Below the pieces are notes generated by a model that saw nothing but the letters and a program-made list of their open reading frames with translations, had not been told where the DNA came from and made no database searches. From NCBI GenBank assembly GCA_001782015.1, contig MFNJ01000039.1, positions 1 to 50,164 of the forward strand: a stretch of DNA of 50,164 nucleotides, in the 5' to 3' direction. Of this stretch, positions 1 to 8,972 are shown in pieces (position 1 is the first letter of the stretch; every line of letters begins with the position of its first letter). The stretch comes from Candidatus Levybacteria bacterium RIFCSPHIGHO2_01_FULL_36_15. GTDB lineage: Bacteria; Patescibacteriota; Microgenomatia; Levybacterales; GWA1-39-11. The translations under genes were made by a program, and so were the position numbers.

Positions 1-1338
1 ATCTTCTTTTAATCTATTTTTTATAAACAAGATTTCCTCTTTTATTTTTGATGAATTTGAGAGTAAAAGTCCTATTTTTTCCACAGCGTGTATAACAGTT
101 GTATGGTCACGTCCTCCGAGAATATTGCCTATTTCTACAAAAGTCAGCCCAGCATCTTCTTTTAAAAGATACATACAAACATGCCGTGGGAGTACAATTG
201 AAGCGTCTCTTCTTGCTCCTTTAAGTTGGGTATTTTTAATATTATAAAAAGAGCAAATAATATTAATAATGTCATCCGGTCTTATAATTGCCTCTTTCTC
301 TTTTTTTCTTCCTAAAAGATTTGTTATGGTTGTTTCAGAAGTTGGTTTGTTAAGAGTGGTTGCTTCAGTTGAAAGTCTCAATAAAAATCCTTCGAGGGCG
401 CGAACATCAATAATCTTATCCGCTATTATTTTTGCCATGTCAGTAGAAAGTTCCATGTTGAATTTTTTTGCTTTAATCAGTAGAATTGCGCATCTTAACT
501 CAAAATCAGCAGGTTGTATGTCAACAGTAAGTCCTCCTTCAAAACGGGAAGCAAGTCTTGCTTCTATTTTTTGTATTTCATGAGGTGGCCTGTCGGAGGT
601 GAATATTATTTGCTTGCCTTTGTCAATGAGACTGTTAAAAGTATGAAAAAGTTCTTCCTGTACTCTTTCCTTGCCGCTTAAGAACTGTATGTCATCAAGA
701 AGCAATAAATCAACATTTCTAAACTTTTTCCTAAGCTGCGTGGTGGTTCTGTCTCTGATTGCCTCAACTACTTCGTTTGTAAACTCTTCTGTTGTAAGAT
801 AAGCAATTTTTATATCGTGCTTTTCAAATATTTCATTTGCAATTGCCTGCATGAGGTGAGTTTTGCCTACCCCAACTGTTCCATAAATATATAAAGGATT
901 ATATTTTTCACCCGGATTTTTAGCAACAGTAGTTCCTGCTGTATATGCAAGCTGATTACTTTCGGAAACAGCATATGTTTTGAAAGTATAGTCTTTTCTT
1001 ACTCTTTGCGGTCTTTCCTGGCGCGCCACCCTTTTTTCCTCTTTTGGACTAAAAAGAGGACCGATGTTTTCTTTGTCCTCCTTTGTTCCAGCACTTTTTT
1101 TGTTTGATGAAATAAAAACAAGACTTGAATTTATTTGTAATTTTTTATCTAATATTTTTTTAATTAAAGAATAATATCTTTTTTCTAAATATTCTGCGGT
1201 TATATAAGTTGGGGCGGATATGCTGGCAATAGAATCGCGGACCTCAAGTAGACTTGTTCCTTTAAAAAAAGTTAAAAAAGTAGGCTTTGATACTTCAATT
1301 TCTATTTCGCTGAGTACTGATTTCCAGGTGTCATCCAT
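1..1338 (-). CDS. dnaA: Chromosomal replication initiator DnaA (C-terminus cut by window edge)
   Basis: DnaA binds DnaA boxes at the origin and opens DNA with ATP. Read from ATG at 1338, 446 codons are visible and no stop is reached, so only a few C-terminal residues are missing. An N-terminal domain is followed by a charged linker, then the AAA+ core with Walker A GTVGVGKTH (about residues 152-160), Walker B LLLLDDIQF and the arginine-finger region ARLASRFEGG. The C-terminal domain IV carries the DnaA-box signature GGRDHTTVIHA. An ATG one codon out of phase at 1334 gives no DnaA reading. The upstream region holds a promoter with a DnaA box. dnaN is not in the window. Identification is certain from the motifs. 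Confidence 0.98.
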   Translation of the reverse strand, partial: MDDTWKSVLSEIEIEVSKPTFLTFFKGTSLLEVRDSIASISAPTYITAEYLEKRYYSLIKKILDKKLQINSSLVFISSNKKSAGTKEDKENIGPLFSPKEEKRVARQERPQRVRKDYTFKTYAVSESNQLAYTAGTTVAKNPGEKYNPLYIYGTVGVGKTHLMQAIANEIFEKHDIKIAYLTTEEFTNEVVEAIRDRTTTQLRKKFRNVDLLLLDDIQFLSGKERVQEELFHTFNSLIDKGKQIIFTSDRPPHEIQKIEARLASRFEGGLTVDIQPADFELRCAILLIKAKKFNMELSTDMAKIIADKIIDVRALEGFLLRLSTEATTLNKPTSETTITNLLGRKKEKEAIIRPDDIINIICSFYNIKNTQLKGARRDASIVLPRHVCMYLLKEDAGLTFVEIGNILGGRDHTTVIHAVEKIGLLLSNSSKIKEEILFIKNRLKED

Positions 1339-1517
1339 AAGTTCAAAAAGCGGGCAAAATTATTTAATAGTTTTAGCAGTAGGAAGAGTTTAGCGATGTG
1401 GATAACTTTTGTCAAGAGGTATAAACAGACTTTTAAAGTCAAAAAATTCATTCAACAAATTATGTTAATTTTAATCATTCTAAGATTAATTAACCAGTTT
1501 TAACGTGCCCTTTTGTG
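1339..1517. other. dnaA-upstream intergenic region, possible part of oriC
   Basis: This gap holds one perfect DnaA box (1397-1405) and a very AT-rich stretch at about 1430-1500 with repeated TTAAT/TTAAC-like words, which could serve as an unwinding element. I see only one consensus box here; near-matches such as TTTTCCACA at about 78-86 lie within dnaA itself. A functional origin is possible but is not shown by the sequence alone. Confidence 0.35.
1387..1415 (-). promoter_or_regulatory. dnaA promoter with a DnaA box in its spacer
   Basis: On the minus strand TTGACA (1415-1410) and TAAACT (1392-1387) are separated by exactly 17 bases. A perfect DnaA box, TTATCCACA on the minus strand (1397-1405), lies in that spacer. 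This predicts a transcript with a leader of about 40 bases and autoregulation of dnaA by DnaA binding between -35 and -10. Binding itself is inferred. Confidence 0.75.
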
Positions 1518-1955
1518 TTAATTCTTTTCAGGCCGAAGGTCCCAAAGCTTGAGACCAATTTGCTTATTGTAAGATTTTAAAAAAGACGTGCCCAAATCAG
1601 TCAGGAATATCTCCGCCGTTGCTGAAACTGTACTTCTTACCAAATGTCCTCCAAAAGAATTCATTTGATCATCCGAAATGCTGATGTGACTGTGAACCAA
1701 AAGTTCATTTTCACAAATACCAACATTTCCGGTTAAGTTGGTAAGTTCAAAAATACCCATGAGGATTTTTTCGCTGTATTTTCTGTTATTTACTTTATAA
1801 TGTGCAAGCGTGGGATTCTCTATTGATCCAATTCCTGAAAAAACTGCATTTTTTATTGAATTTTTACTACAAAAGTCTTTAATTGCAGTGTTTACTTCCT
1901 CTCCCCTTTCAAGCCTGATTAAGTATTTATTGTTTTTAATATTTGCATAAAACAT
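1518..1955 (-). CDS. PPC (DUF296) domain protein
   Basis: A 145-residue protein made of a single PPC/DUF296 domain, the fold shared by plant AT-hook proteins and small prokaryotic proteins. The family pattern is visible: an LERGEEV start, a GIGSIENPTLAHY strand-turn, ELTNLTGN, then a His-containing segment VHSHISISD and FGGHL, where the histidines are positioned like the metal site seen in prokaryotic members. No AT-hook is present. It is transcribed in the same direction as dnaA and lies next to the putative origin region. Role unknown; regulatory or metal-binding functions have been suggested for the family. Confidence 0.85.
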   Translation of the reverse strand: MFYANIKNNKYLIRLERGEEVNTAIKDFCSKNSIKNAVFSGIGSIENPTLAHYKVNNRKYSEKILMGIFELTNLTGNVGICENELLVHSHISISDDQMNSFGGHLVRSTVSATAEIFLTDLGTSFLKSYNKQIGLKLWDLRPEKN

Positions 1956-2078
1956 ACAGTTAGATTTTAGAACTGTTTGTTTAATAAATCAATAAATTGT
2001 TTTAAAATGCAAGTTTCTTGCGGTATTCTTACTAATTTTATGTTATTCTATAAGATAGAAAATATAAATTATTAATAT

Positions 2079-2687
2079 ATGTTTACATTACCAGATCTTC
2101 CTTATAATTATAACGCTCTTGAGCCTTTCATAGATGAAAAAACTATGCAGCTGCATCATGATGCTCATCATGCAGTATACGTTAAAAACCTCAATGATGT
2201 TTTAGCAAACTTTCCTGATTTACTAGATGCAAACGTTGAGGATTTGATTAAGAATCTTGGTAAAATTCCGGAGGAAATCCGTACAAAAGTTCGCAATAAT
2301 GGCGGGCAGCACGCAAATCATTCTTTGTTCTGGGTTATTATGGCTGCTCCATCACAGCAAAATATTCCTTCGGGAAATTTGCTCGATGAAATAAATAAGA
2401 ATTTTGAAAGTTTTGATAAGTTTAAAGATAAATTTACAAGTTCTGCTGTAGCTCTTTTTGGCAGCGGGTGGATATGGCTTAATGTGAATGATGGTAGACT
2501 GGAAATTTCAACCACTCCAAACGGTGACTCACCTATTATGCAGGGCAAGGTTTCGTTGTTAAACCTTGATGTTTGGGAACACGCGTATTACTTAAAATAC
2601 CAGAATAAAAGAAAAGATTATGTTGATGCCTGGTGGAGCGTGGTCAACTGGAAAGAAGTTGAAAAACGTTTTGAAAAATTAATATAA
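2079..2687 (+). CDS. sodA: Superoxide dismutase, Fe/Mn family
   Basis: Converts superoxide to hydrogen peroxide and oxygen. The 202 residues cover both family domains. Predicted metal ligands are H26 (QLHHDAHH), H81 (HANHSLFW), D164 and H168 (LDVWEHAYYLKYQNKR). The second-shell glutamine that separates Fe from Mn enzymes sits at residue 77, four residues before H81 as in FeSOD, while the Mn-type position in the NxDSP loop is Gly149 (NGDSP), not Gln. This favours iron use or cambialism. No signal peptide, so cytoplasmic. It stands alone and converges on the next gene. Confidence 0.97.
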   Translation: MFTLPDLPYNYNALEPFIDEKTMQLHHDAHHAVYVKNLNDVLANFPDLLDANVEDLIKNLGKIPEEIRTKVRNNGGQHANHSLFWVIMAAPSQQNIPSGNLLDEINKNFESFDKFKDKFTSSAVALFGSGWIWLNVNDGRLEISTTPNGDSPIMQGKVSLLNLDVWEHAYYLKYQNKRKDYVDAWWSVVNWKEVEKRFEKLI

Positions 2688-2693
2688 AAATAT

Positions 2694-3809
2694 CTAGGCC
2701 ACTTTTTTATTATTTATTGCCATAACTGAAGTTATAACTCTCTTGCCTTCTCTGTCTATGCCTCGTAATTCATAAAGCTTTACTTTTTCATCTTTTAGTC
2801 TTGGATCCAGAGAGAAAATTTCAGCTAATTTTAACAGTTTTCCGCTTGCGTCGGTTGTAACATCTTTATCTATCTCAACTACTTGTGCTTTTAAAACCGT
2901 TTCATCATTTACTACCGGTCTTTTGTATTCACCATTATAAAGACCAATTAATTCGGCTTCATCACTCACTTTCCCTTCTTCTTTCAAAGCATCCATTCCC
3001 TGAAAAGTCATAGCAGCATCAGTGCAAGCTGCGTGTAAAATTGTTTCATCCGTTAAATTGTACGCCAATCCAAGCCTTGTGTCTTTCCAAAAAGGCTCAC
3101 CGTTGTTGTCTCTGTTTTTAGGATCGTGAGGTCCATTAATGTCTCCCGATACTATTCTGGCAAACTCAACAGCAGTTAGTGTGGTGGGTGCATAGCTTCT
3201 TGTGCTCGTAATGGGATCTCCCTTAAATTGATATGGTGGAACCTCCTCTTTTTTGGGAGCTTTATCTTTGCCGTTTCCATCAGATGGAGGTGGTACATAT
3301 GTTCTGTTATCGCAAAGTACTAAACCCCCTGCCTCAGCTAAGATTTTGTGTCCTTTAGAATCCATAGGCTGTGAATACGTTGAAGATACCTCGTAAACTG
3401 CCCCATTGGCATTTTGTTTTTTTCTGGTAATTTGGGAGTAAGCATCAACTCTTCCTTCCTCTACCGATTCATACGTTTCCCCCCAATTAGTTAGTAATAT
3501 TGGCGCATAGCCTCCGGCAGCATACATCTCAAAAGAGAGAAAGCCAAAAACAATAGCTCTTCTTGCATGTGCCATGTGTTTTGAGTTATGGGGATCACCC
3601 CCCATATCCTTAACCAAGGTTACTAGAGTTCTTTTTTTAACCTCAAATGAGGTATGGCATTCTGCTATTGGTTCATCCATTTCACCTCTTATGTTTCTTG
3701 CTTCTTTTCCAGAAACGGAATGAAAATTCTGATCGGGGCCGATCAGGGTAACCACCGGTTTTTGCAAATGTGGCACTGTTGCTGCTCTGTCTTTTTCTAC
3801 TACTACCAT
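2694..3809 (-). CDS. Hypothetical protein, 371 residues
   Basis: I do not recognise this protein. It has no signal peptide or membrane segment. A proline- and lysine-rich low-complexity linker at about residues 175-195 (PPPSDGNGKDKAPKKEEVPP) separates an N-terminal part rich in charged residues from a C-terminal part containing a cluster DNNGEPFWKDTRLGLAYN and a final strand-rich segment VKLYELRGIDREGKRV. The reading frame is long and clean and ends six bases after the sod stop on the opposite strand, so it is likely real. It may be lineage-specific. Confidence 0.7.
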   Translation of the reverse strand: MVVVEKDRAATVPHLQKPVVTLIGPDQNFHSVSGKEARNIRGEMDEPIAECHTSFEVKKRTLVTLVKDMGGDPHNSKHMAHARRAIVFGFLSFEMYAAGGYAPILLTNWGETYESVEEGRVDAYSQITRKKQNANGAVYEVSSTYSQPMDSKGHKILAEAGGLVLCDNRTYVPPPSDGNGKDKAPKKEEVPPYQFKGDPITSTRSYAPTTLTAVEFARIVSGDINGPHDPKNRDNNGEPFWKDTRLGLAYNLTDETILHAACTDAAMTFQGMDALKEEGKVSDEAELIGLYNGEYKRPVVNDETVLKAQVVEIDKDVTTDASGKLLKLAEIFSLDPRLKDEKVKLYELRGIDREGKRVITSVMAINNKKVA

Positions 3810-3985
3810 ATCTTCCTATTTAACCAACCAATCAATTACTTTAGTAATAATATTTTTCTCTCCTGTTGTCAATAGCCTATAAGATTTTCTAATCTGTTAA
3901 TTTTTCACTTTTAGCCAACCAATCATTTTGCTGCTGGACTTTTTAAGAGATATTTTTTTATAATGATTTTGCAACATAAAAAACA

Positions 3986-4180
3986 ATGGAGAACAGATTT
4001 GAATTTCAAAGAGATAGAGGTCTCCCTGAAGAATTTACTCCTTCTCAACAACTCTTAAAACGTCTCAATATTACCTATTCAGGCAGAGTTCTCTCTAAGC
4101 GTGAAATTATACTTCAGCAGGGGAAAACACATTTTTTAACACCTGAAAATAAAAAATCTTCACATAGGCACAGAAGATAA
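3986..4180 (+). CDS. Small basic hypothetical protein (64 residues)
   Basis: A short open frame of 64 codons with a basic, polar product ending in KKSSHRHRR. A TATAAT-like box lies about 21 bases before the ATG; no clear Shine-Dalgarno sequence is seen. It stands between two divergently placed genes in a 420-base gap that is otherwise empty. No family recognised; it may be a chance frame. Confidence 0.35.
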   Translation: MENRFEFQRDRGLPEEFTPSQQLLKRLNITYSGRVLSKREIILQQGKTHFLTPENKKSSHRHRR

Positions 4181-4231
4181 CCTGATATTATTACATTATT
4201 ATAATAATATTGCGGTAAAATACCTCATTGA

Positions 4232-4798
4232 ATGAAGGCGCAAGATAATAAAAATGAATTTCAAGTAGCTACTCTTGCCGGCGGGTGCTTTTGGTGCACG
4301 GATGCACTATTCAACCGGATCAAAGGAGTAATTTCAGTTGTTCCGGGGTATGCAGGAGGAAAAATTGAAAATCCCTCTTACGAAGAGGTAGGTTCTGGAG
4401 ATACCGGCCATGCTGAAGCCATTCAAATTATCCTTGATCCAAAAACAATACCCTATGAAAAATTGCTTGAAGTTTTTTGGCATACCCACGATCCAACAAC
4501 GTTAAATCGGCAGGGGGCAGACACGGGAACACAATATAGATCGGTTATTTTTTATCATAATCAAATGCAAAAAAATATTGCGCTGGTTTCCAGGGAAAAA
4601 ATAAAAAAGGAAGGTTTGTATAAAGATCCAATAGTTACGGAAATTGTTCCGTTCACAAATTTTTATGAAGCGGAAGAGAATCACAAGAGATATTATGAAA
4701 AAAACCATGATTATCCATATTGCGCGATTGTGATCGATCCAAAAATTCAAAAATTAATTAATAAATTTGGGAAAGAAGTAAAAGAAGAGTACAAATAG
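4232..4798 (+). CDS. msrA: Peptide methionine sulfoxide reductase MsrA
   Basis: Reduces methionine-S-sulfoxide in proteins. The catalytic motif GCFWC is at residues 18-22, with Cys19 as the nucleophile. Other family blocks follow: VVPGYAGG, YEEVGSGDTGHAEAI, FWHTHDPTTLNRQGADTGTQYRS, and a C-terminal YPYC that could be a resolving cysteine. Length 188 is normal for a free MsrA without a fused MsrB. A TAAAAT box lies 10 bases before the ATG. Cytoplasmic. Together with the nearby superoxide dismutase it points to oxidative-stress defence, though the two are not in one operon. Confidence 0.97.
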   Translation: MKAQDNKNEFQVATLAGGCFWCTDALFNRIKGVISVVPGYAGGKIENPSYEEVGSGDTGHAEAIQIILDPKTIPYEKLLEVFWHTHDPTTLNRQGADTGTQYRSVIFYHNQMQKNIALVSREKIKKEGLYKDPIVTEIVPFTNFYEAEENHKRYYEKNHDYPYCAIVIDPKIQKLINKFGKEVKEEYK

Positions 4799-4864
4799 CA
4801 TTAGTGCATTCAATAATTAGTAAAGATTATATTAATCAAATTGACTCTAAACGGATTAATTTAA

Positions 4865-5230
4865 TTACCCCATTGGAGTGTTTAGCTGAAAGTAATTGTT
4901 GTCTGTGTCTGCTAGGGTGGCAATTGTCATGCTTGGATCTTCCCCCGGAAGATAAGGAGTTGCGACAACCTGTGTTCCTTGTATGTTTTTAATTCTTTCA
5001 AACTCTTTTTCAACATCATTTGTTTCCAGATTGAACATAATTCTTTCAGGTGTCGCGTTTTTGCCATGCACTTTATCATGGGGTCCTATAACCAAAGTTC
5101 CTGTTCCAAGCTTGAATCCAACAAAATCTCCCCCGGACCAATCAGGATCTTTTTGAAAAACCTGTTTATAAAAATTAGCAAGAGCAGAAGGATTTTCAGA
5201 AAAAAGTATAATTGAGCTTAAATTTAGCAT
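4865..5230 (-). CDS. VOC / glyoxalase-like fold protein
   Basis: A 121-residue protein with two beta-alpha-beta-beta-beta modules typical of the vicinal oxygen chelate superfamily: LSSIILFSENPSALANFYKQVF at the start and a second module ending in ATLADTDNNYFQL. The first-module metal residue found in glyoxalase I is not evident, so it may act as a binding or resistance-type protein rather than a glyoxalase. Substrate cannot be predicted. It is alone between msrA and a receiver-domain gene. Confidence 0.8.
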   Translation of the reverse strand: MLNLSSIILFSENPSALANFYKQVFQKDPDWSGGDFVGFKLGTGTLVIGPHDKVHGKNATPERIMFNLETNDVEKEFERIKNIQGTQVVATPYLPGEDPSMTIATLADTDNNYFQLNTPMG

Positions 5231-5352
5231 AAGTTTATATTAGTTTATACTTGTTAAGTTTTATAAAAGATTAAGTAAGGATTATGAAAGAAAGATCACT
5301 GAAAGCTTATTCCGGGTGCATCGGCTGATTTGAATTTTGGGAACCTGCAATA

Positions 5353-5733
5353 TTACGTAGATTCGTCAATTTTTAAATATTTTTTTATTTTTTCACCCAG
5401 CATTGTTGGCTCTAATTCGTATTTTGCAACATAGTCAAGCGCTCCTCTTTTGAGAGCTTCCTCTTTTGCTTGAATATTAAAGTAAGCGGAAAAAATAACA
5501 ACAGGAATAAGTTTTGTATCGGCGTCCTGTTTAAGTCTGGCCAGAATATCATTCCCCAGTATGTCAGGCAGGATTTGATCAAGTAGAATAATATCAGGCT
5601 TTACTTTTTTTGCCAAATCCAGACCTCTTATGCCACTGGATGCAGTATCCACTATAAACTCTTTGTTGCTTAGTACAGAAGAGACTATTTTAGTAATTGC
5701 TGCATCATCATCTACAAAAAGAACGTGGATCAT
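5353..5733 (-). CDS. Single-domain response regulator (CheY-like)
   Basis: A stand-alone receiver domain of 126 residues. The acidic pocket D8-D10 (FVDDD), phospho-acceptor D52 (IILLDQILPD), Ser82 and Lys104 are all present, so it should be phosphorylatable. There is no output domain and no histidine kinase gene in the window, so its partner must be encoded elsewhere or it acts by protein contact. Confidence 0.92.
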   Translation of the reverse strand: MIHVLFVDDDAAITKIVSSVLSNKEFIVDTASSGIRGLDLAKKVKPDIILLDQILPDILGNDILARLKQDADTKLIPVVIFSAYFNIQAKEEALKRGALDYVAKYELEPTMLGEKIKKYLKIDEST

Positions 5734-5766
5734 AAAAAATATTGGCTTAAGTAAAGTTTAACCATA

Positions 5767-6551
5767 TTGGCGATTTATTGTCAACTTATCGAAAAATTCT
5801 CCATAGAAATCCGACGCTTTCAGCAAAATAATATGGGCGTGTATATACCGTTTATAGCTGCGGTTGTTTGCATTTTTCCCCTCGCCATTTTTATTTACAG
5901 AGGCATTTTGAGATATAATTCTCTGCGCGAAATTTTCATCACTATTTTGGGTTTTGTTGTTCCTTGTATGCCGCTTATCTTCTTTAACCTTACTAATCAT
6001 TGGGATACGGTTCAGGGTATATATAAAACTGCAATATATTCAAAAAACAGTATTTATGTTGCCAACAGCTGGTCTATTTATCTAAAAAGTTTTTGGCCCG
6101 AATTATGGGCTGTGACCTTGGGAGTTTTAAAAATTTTGGGTACCGGTCTTGCCTTAGCATTTCTAGTTGTTCTTTCTATAAAAGGTTATCAGAAAAAATT
6201 GCCCAAACCACTTATTTTTCTTTTGATCACATTCTTTTTCAATTTTATTCTATTACGGTATTATTGGGGAGACCGTCATGTGGTGTATTTTTCTTACTTG
6301 CATCCTTTCATTTTTATCTTCAGCGCATACGTTTTTTTTCTCTCTCTGCTGATCCCTACATAATTACAAATACAAAGACATATAACCGGAAATGGCAGGA
6401 CGTATTTTATCCGCCAATTCCGCAAGCTGAAAATATTGCAGATTTCTCGCAAACCTCAGAAAGCGCTCTTGCGCAAACCGGATGGACAGTTATTTTCCCT
6501 GAAATCGTTTACAATGACGTAGCAAGATGGTGGTTTTCAGAGCAACCTTAA
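5767..6551 (+). pseudogene. Broken GT-C type glycosyltransferase (N-terminus lost, frameshift at T8)
   Basis: The first frame (TTG at 5767 to 6363) encodes about 198 residues with five or six membrane segments, resembling the middle of a dolichyl-phosphate-mannose-type (PMT/GT39 or ArnT-like) transferase. At the eight-T run 6332-6339 the reading jumps: one extra T would continue into the frame that ends at 6551 with DVFYPPIPQAENIADFSQ and GWTVIFPEIVYNDVARWW. The catalytic N-terminal third, with its acidic loop, is absent upstream because a stop lies at 5752-5754. The truncation makes this a remnant even if the frameshift is a sequencing error. Confidence 0.65.
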
Positions 6552-6624
6552 AAATTAACTTTTGTCCTGGTTAGGATTTCAATAGCTTGTTCGTCAAATA
6601 GTACAATCAGGAGATATTAACTGA

Positions 6625-6942
6625 TTAGATAAGCTTAACTATAATCTTAAAGACAGGCGGAAATACCATAAAAGCAAATAGCAGTACAGACACAATAAAT
6701 ATTTTAAAAGCAAATTTTTGATTTCTGATCTTCAATTTCTCAAGAACTACAAAAGCAACAATTAATACCACGGTTGAAAAAATAAATAATCCAAGCAATG
6801 GTCCAACAGATGGATAAAAGTTCAGGAAGTTTTGTACCTCCTTATAACCTTCCTTGAAAATGTTTAAAATCCAGAAAAAAGTTAAAGAAGCTGAAGTTGC
6901 CAAAAGCATCGTGTTTGCTGAAATAATTTTTTTATCTTCCAT
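6625..6942 (-). CDS. Small membrane protein (3 segments)
   Basis: A 105-residue protein with three hydrophobic segments (about residues 8-27, 45-67 and 78-104), joined by a short basic loop (EKLKIRNQKF). It begins six bases after the stop of the next upstream minus-strand gene, another membrane protein, so the two form an operon. No family recognised. Confidence 0.65.
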   Translation of the reverse strand: MEDKKIISANTMLLATSASLTFFWILNIFKEGYKEVQNFLNFYPSVGPLLGLFIFSTVVLIVAFVVLEKLKIRNQKFAFKIFIVSVLLFAFMVFPPVFKIIVKLI

Positions 6943-6947
6943 AATTT

Positions 6948-7457
6948 TTAGATTGGCGCCACTTTAGTTACCAAAACTGCTTCGCTTGCCACAATTAACA
7001 CAAATAATAAAGATAAAATAAGACAACTTATTACAGCTAGCCTTAAATAGTTCAATTTTTGCTTATCCCCAAACGAATCACCCGTTTTTAAAACTATAAA
7101 CAGTGCTGTGAAGATTAGAACAGGAGGAGCAAAAGCTAGAAATTCTTTATGCTCAAATACAATTGTATGAAGCCAGGCTGTTTCCTTGGAAGCTTTAAGA
7201 ATAGTTCTGGGACCATTTTCAGCTCTGTAAGCTGTATAGATTGATAAGCCAGCAATATCCAGCAGGCTCAAATTAATAAAAAGGCCAAGTAAAATTAGCC
7301 TTAACCAGTTAACAGCGAGTTTAATTTTGGTTGTAAAAAAATAAAGGACAATACCTGCGCCAAGGAATATTAAAGAAAACATACCTAGGGCGCCATGGAA
7401 ATTAGCAAAGTGTCTCAAAAGTGATATTTTAGATAGTCCATTGATAAGTTCTGGCAT
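6948..7457 (-). CDS. Membrane protein with conserved histidines (4 segments)
   Basis: A 169-residue protein with four hydrophobic helices. Histidines lie near helix ends (RHFANFHGALG near the N-terminus, WLHTIVFEHKEF before helix 3), a pattern seen in DUF2231-like and some haem-binding membrane proteins, but I cannot assign it. It is the first gene of a two-gene operon with the 105-residue membrane protein. Confidence 0.65.
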   Translation of the reverse strand: MPELINGLSKISLLRHFANFHGALGMFSLIFLGAGIVLYFFTTKIKLAVNWLRLILLGLFINLSLLDIAGLSIYTAYRAENGPRTILKASKETAWLHTIVFEHKEFLAFAPPVLIFTALFIVLKTGDSFGDKQKLNYLRLAVISCLILSLLFVLIVASEAVLVTKVAPI

Positions 7458-7754
7458 AGTATAAGTATAAATAAATTAAGATCGATAATAAAGACAATGA
7501 TTATACTGTATTTTGACAGTTGTATCTATGTTACCTATTTCAATATAATGAAAATATGAAAAGCTTAAGTGAGTCGGTGATAATAAAAAAATTCCCGAGG
7601 CTGTTTTTTTATGTTAATTATATTCATAACACGGGTTGACATATGAGCAAAAACTCAATGCCAATGATGGGCAGCAAGCTGAATTTGGAAATATTATCCA
7701 AAAGAACAATAGAAGCTCAGTAAGCGTTAGAAAAAACTATTTCCTTTAAACCAT
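7458..7754. other. Intergenic, no supported gene
   Basis: About 300 bases between two minus-strand genes. It contains two short plus-strand frames of 26-27 codons without ribosome sites that I do not consider genes. Nothing else is recognised. Confidence 0.5.
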
Positions 7755-8939
7755 CTAGAGTTTTTGAGGATTAATTCTTATAATTCTGTCATCAGATACA
7801 ACAGGATTACCCCTACCGTCTCTGTTACTTGTAGTAATATAAAGCAAATTATCAGGTCCCAAAATAACATCCCTAATCCTACCAAACTCTCCCCTGAAGT
7901 ACTCTTTTAACTCTATCTGATTCCCATTGATTACTGCTTCATAAAGAGTTTGACCTCTTAAGCCTCCAAAGAATAAAGAGTTTTTAATAAACACAGCTCC
8001 GGCAGGAGCCCAAGTAGTAGATGGACCAGAATTAAGCTTTGGAGTTTCCATTCCGGTTTTTGTTTCGTCCCCGGAAATTTCCGGCCAACCATAATTTTTA
8101 CCCCCTTCAATTAAATTTAGCTCATCTAACCCGGATAAAATTCCGGAACGTCCATGTTCTGTTGACCAAAGCCTTCCATTATCATCCCAAGCCAGCCCCT
8201 GAGGATTGCGGTGTCCGTAAGAATATACAAGATTATTAAAAGGATTTCCTAAAGCAGGCTTTCCCTCATCTGTTACTCGTAAAATTTTTCCACCAAGGGC
8301 ATTTATGTCTTGTGCCTGAGATGGACTTTCTGCGTCACCGGTTGTTATATATAAATAGCCATCTGGGCCGAATTTAATGCGACCGCCGTTGTGATTAGAA
8401 GAGCTTGGGATTTTATCAATGATAATTCTATCTTTTTCCAAACGTGGAGTTTGAGCATCGCAATTAGGATTATTCGGTCCGCAAGCAACTGCTAATTTGA
8501 TACTACTATATTGATAACGCTCTACTCTGTTGTACGTCTTTCCGTTTGCCTCATATGTGTAGTAAAAATATATGTAGCGATTTTCAGAGAACTTAGGATC
8601 AATTGTAACCCCTAGCAATCCTCCTTCGCCAATTTCTTTGACCTGATCAAAAGTTGCCACTGGCTTGCCTTGAAGTTTTCCACTACTATCAATAAATCGA
8701 ACTCTTCCAGGACGTTCTGTAATAAGCATGCTTTTATCCGGCAGAAACACAATACTCCAAGGTGTATCTAAATTCTCTGCAATTACTCTAGCCTGAGGAA
8801 TATCACTGCTTGGTAGTGGTATGGAATTTTGTTCAGGAATAGACTTTGAAACCGGTGGGTTTTTGCTAAAAAACTTCAACAAAACAAACCCGCCTGTTAA
8901 AACAGTTATTATTCCTAAAACAATGGGTAAGTTTTTCAT
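7755..8939 (-). CDS. PQQ-dependent sugar (aldose) dehydrogenase-like protein, membrane-anchored
   Basis: Resembles soluble aldose sugar dehydrogenase (YliI) and the glucose/sorbosone dehydrogenase family, six-bladed beta-propellers that oxidise sugars outside the membrane with PQQ. An N-terminal hydrophobic helix (residues 5-24) anchors it. Family blocks include NLDTPWSIVFLPDKSMLITER, the catalytic-His block SSNHNGGRIKFGPDG, the ITTGDAESPSQAQD segment, YGHRNPQGLAWD and LNLIEGGKNYGWPE. Length 394 is normal. AAGGAT precedes the start, and it follows a 63-residue membrane-protein gene in the same direction. PQQ synthesis genes are not in the window. Confidence 0.92.
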   Translation of the reverse strand: MKNLPIVLGIITVLTGGFVLLKFFSKNPPVSKSIPEQNSIPLPSSDIPQARVIAENLDTPWSIVFLPDKSMLITERPGRVRFIDSSGKLQGKPVATFDQVKEIGEGGLLGVTIDPKFSENRYIYFYYTYEANGKTYNRVERYQYSSIKLAVACGPNNPNCDAQTPRLEKDRIIIDKIPSSSNHNGGRIKFGPDGYLYITTGDAESPSQAQDINALGGKILRVTDEGKPALGNPFNNLVYSYGHRNPQGLAWDDNGRLWSTEHGRSGILSGLDELNLIEGGKNYGWPEISGDETKTGMETPKLNSGPSTTWAPAGAVFIKNSLFFGGLRGQTLYEAVINGNQIELKEYFRGEFGRIRDVILGPDNLLYITTSNRDGRGNPVVSDDRIIRINPQKL

Positions 8940-8972
8940 GTATCCTTAATCCTTAGCAAATAAAGATCCTGA

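Noticed and set aside
269-583. Plus-strand frame of 104 codons
   Set aside because: It lies antisense within dnaA and has no independent support.
7458-7754. Two short plus-strand peptides of 26-27 codons
   Set aside because: No ribosome site, no promoter at a meaningful distance and no recognisable composition.
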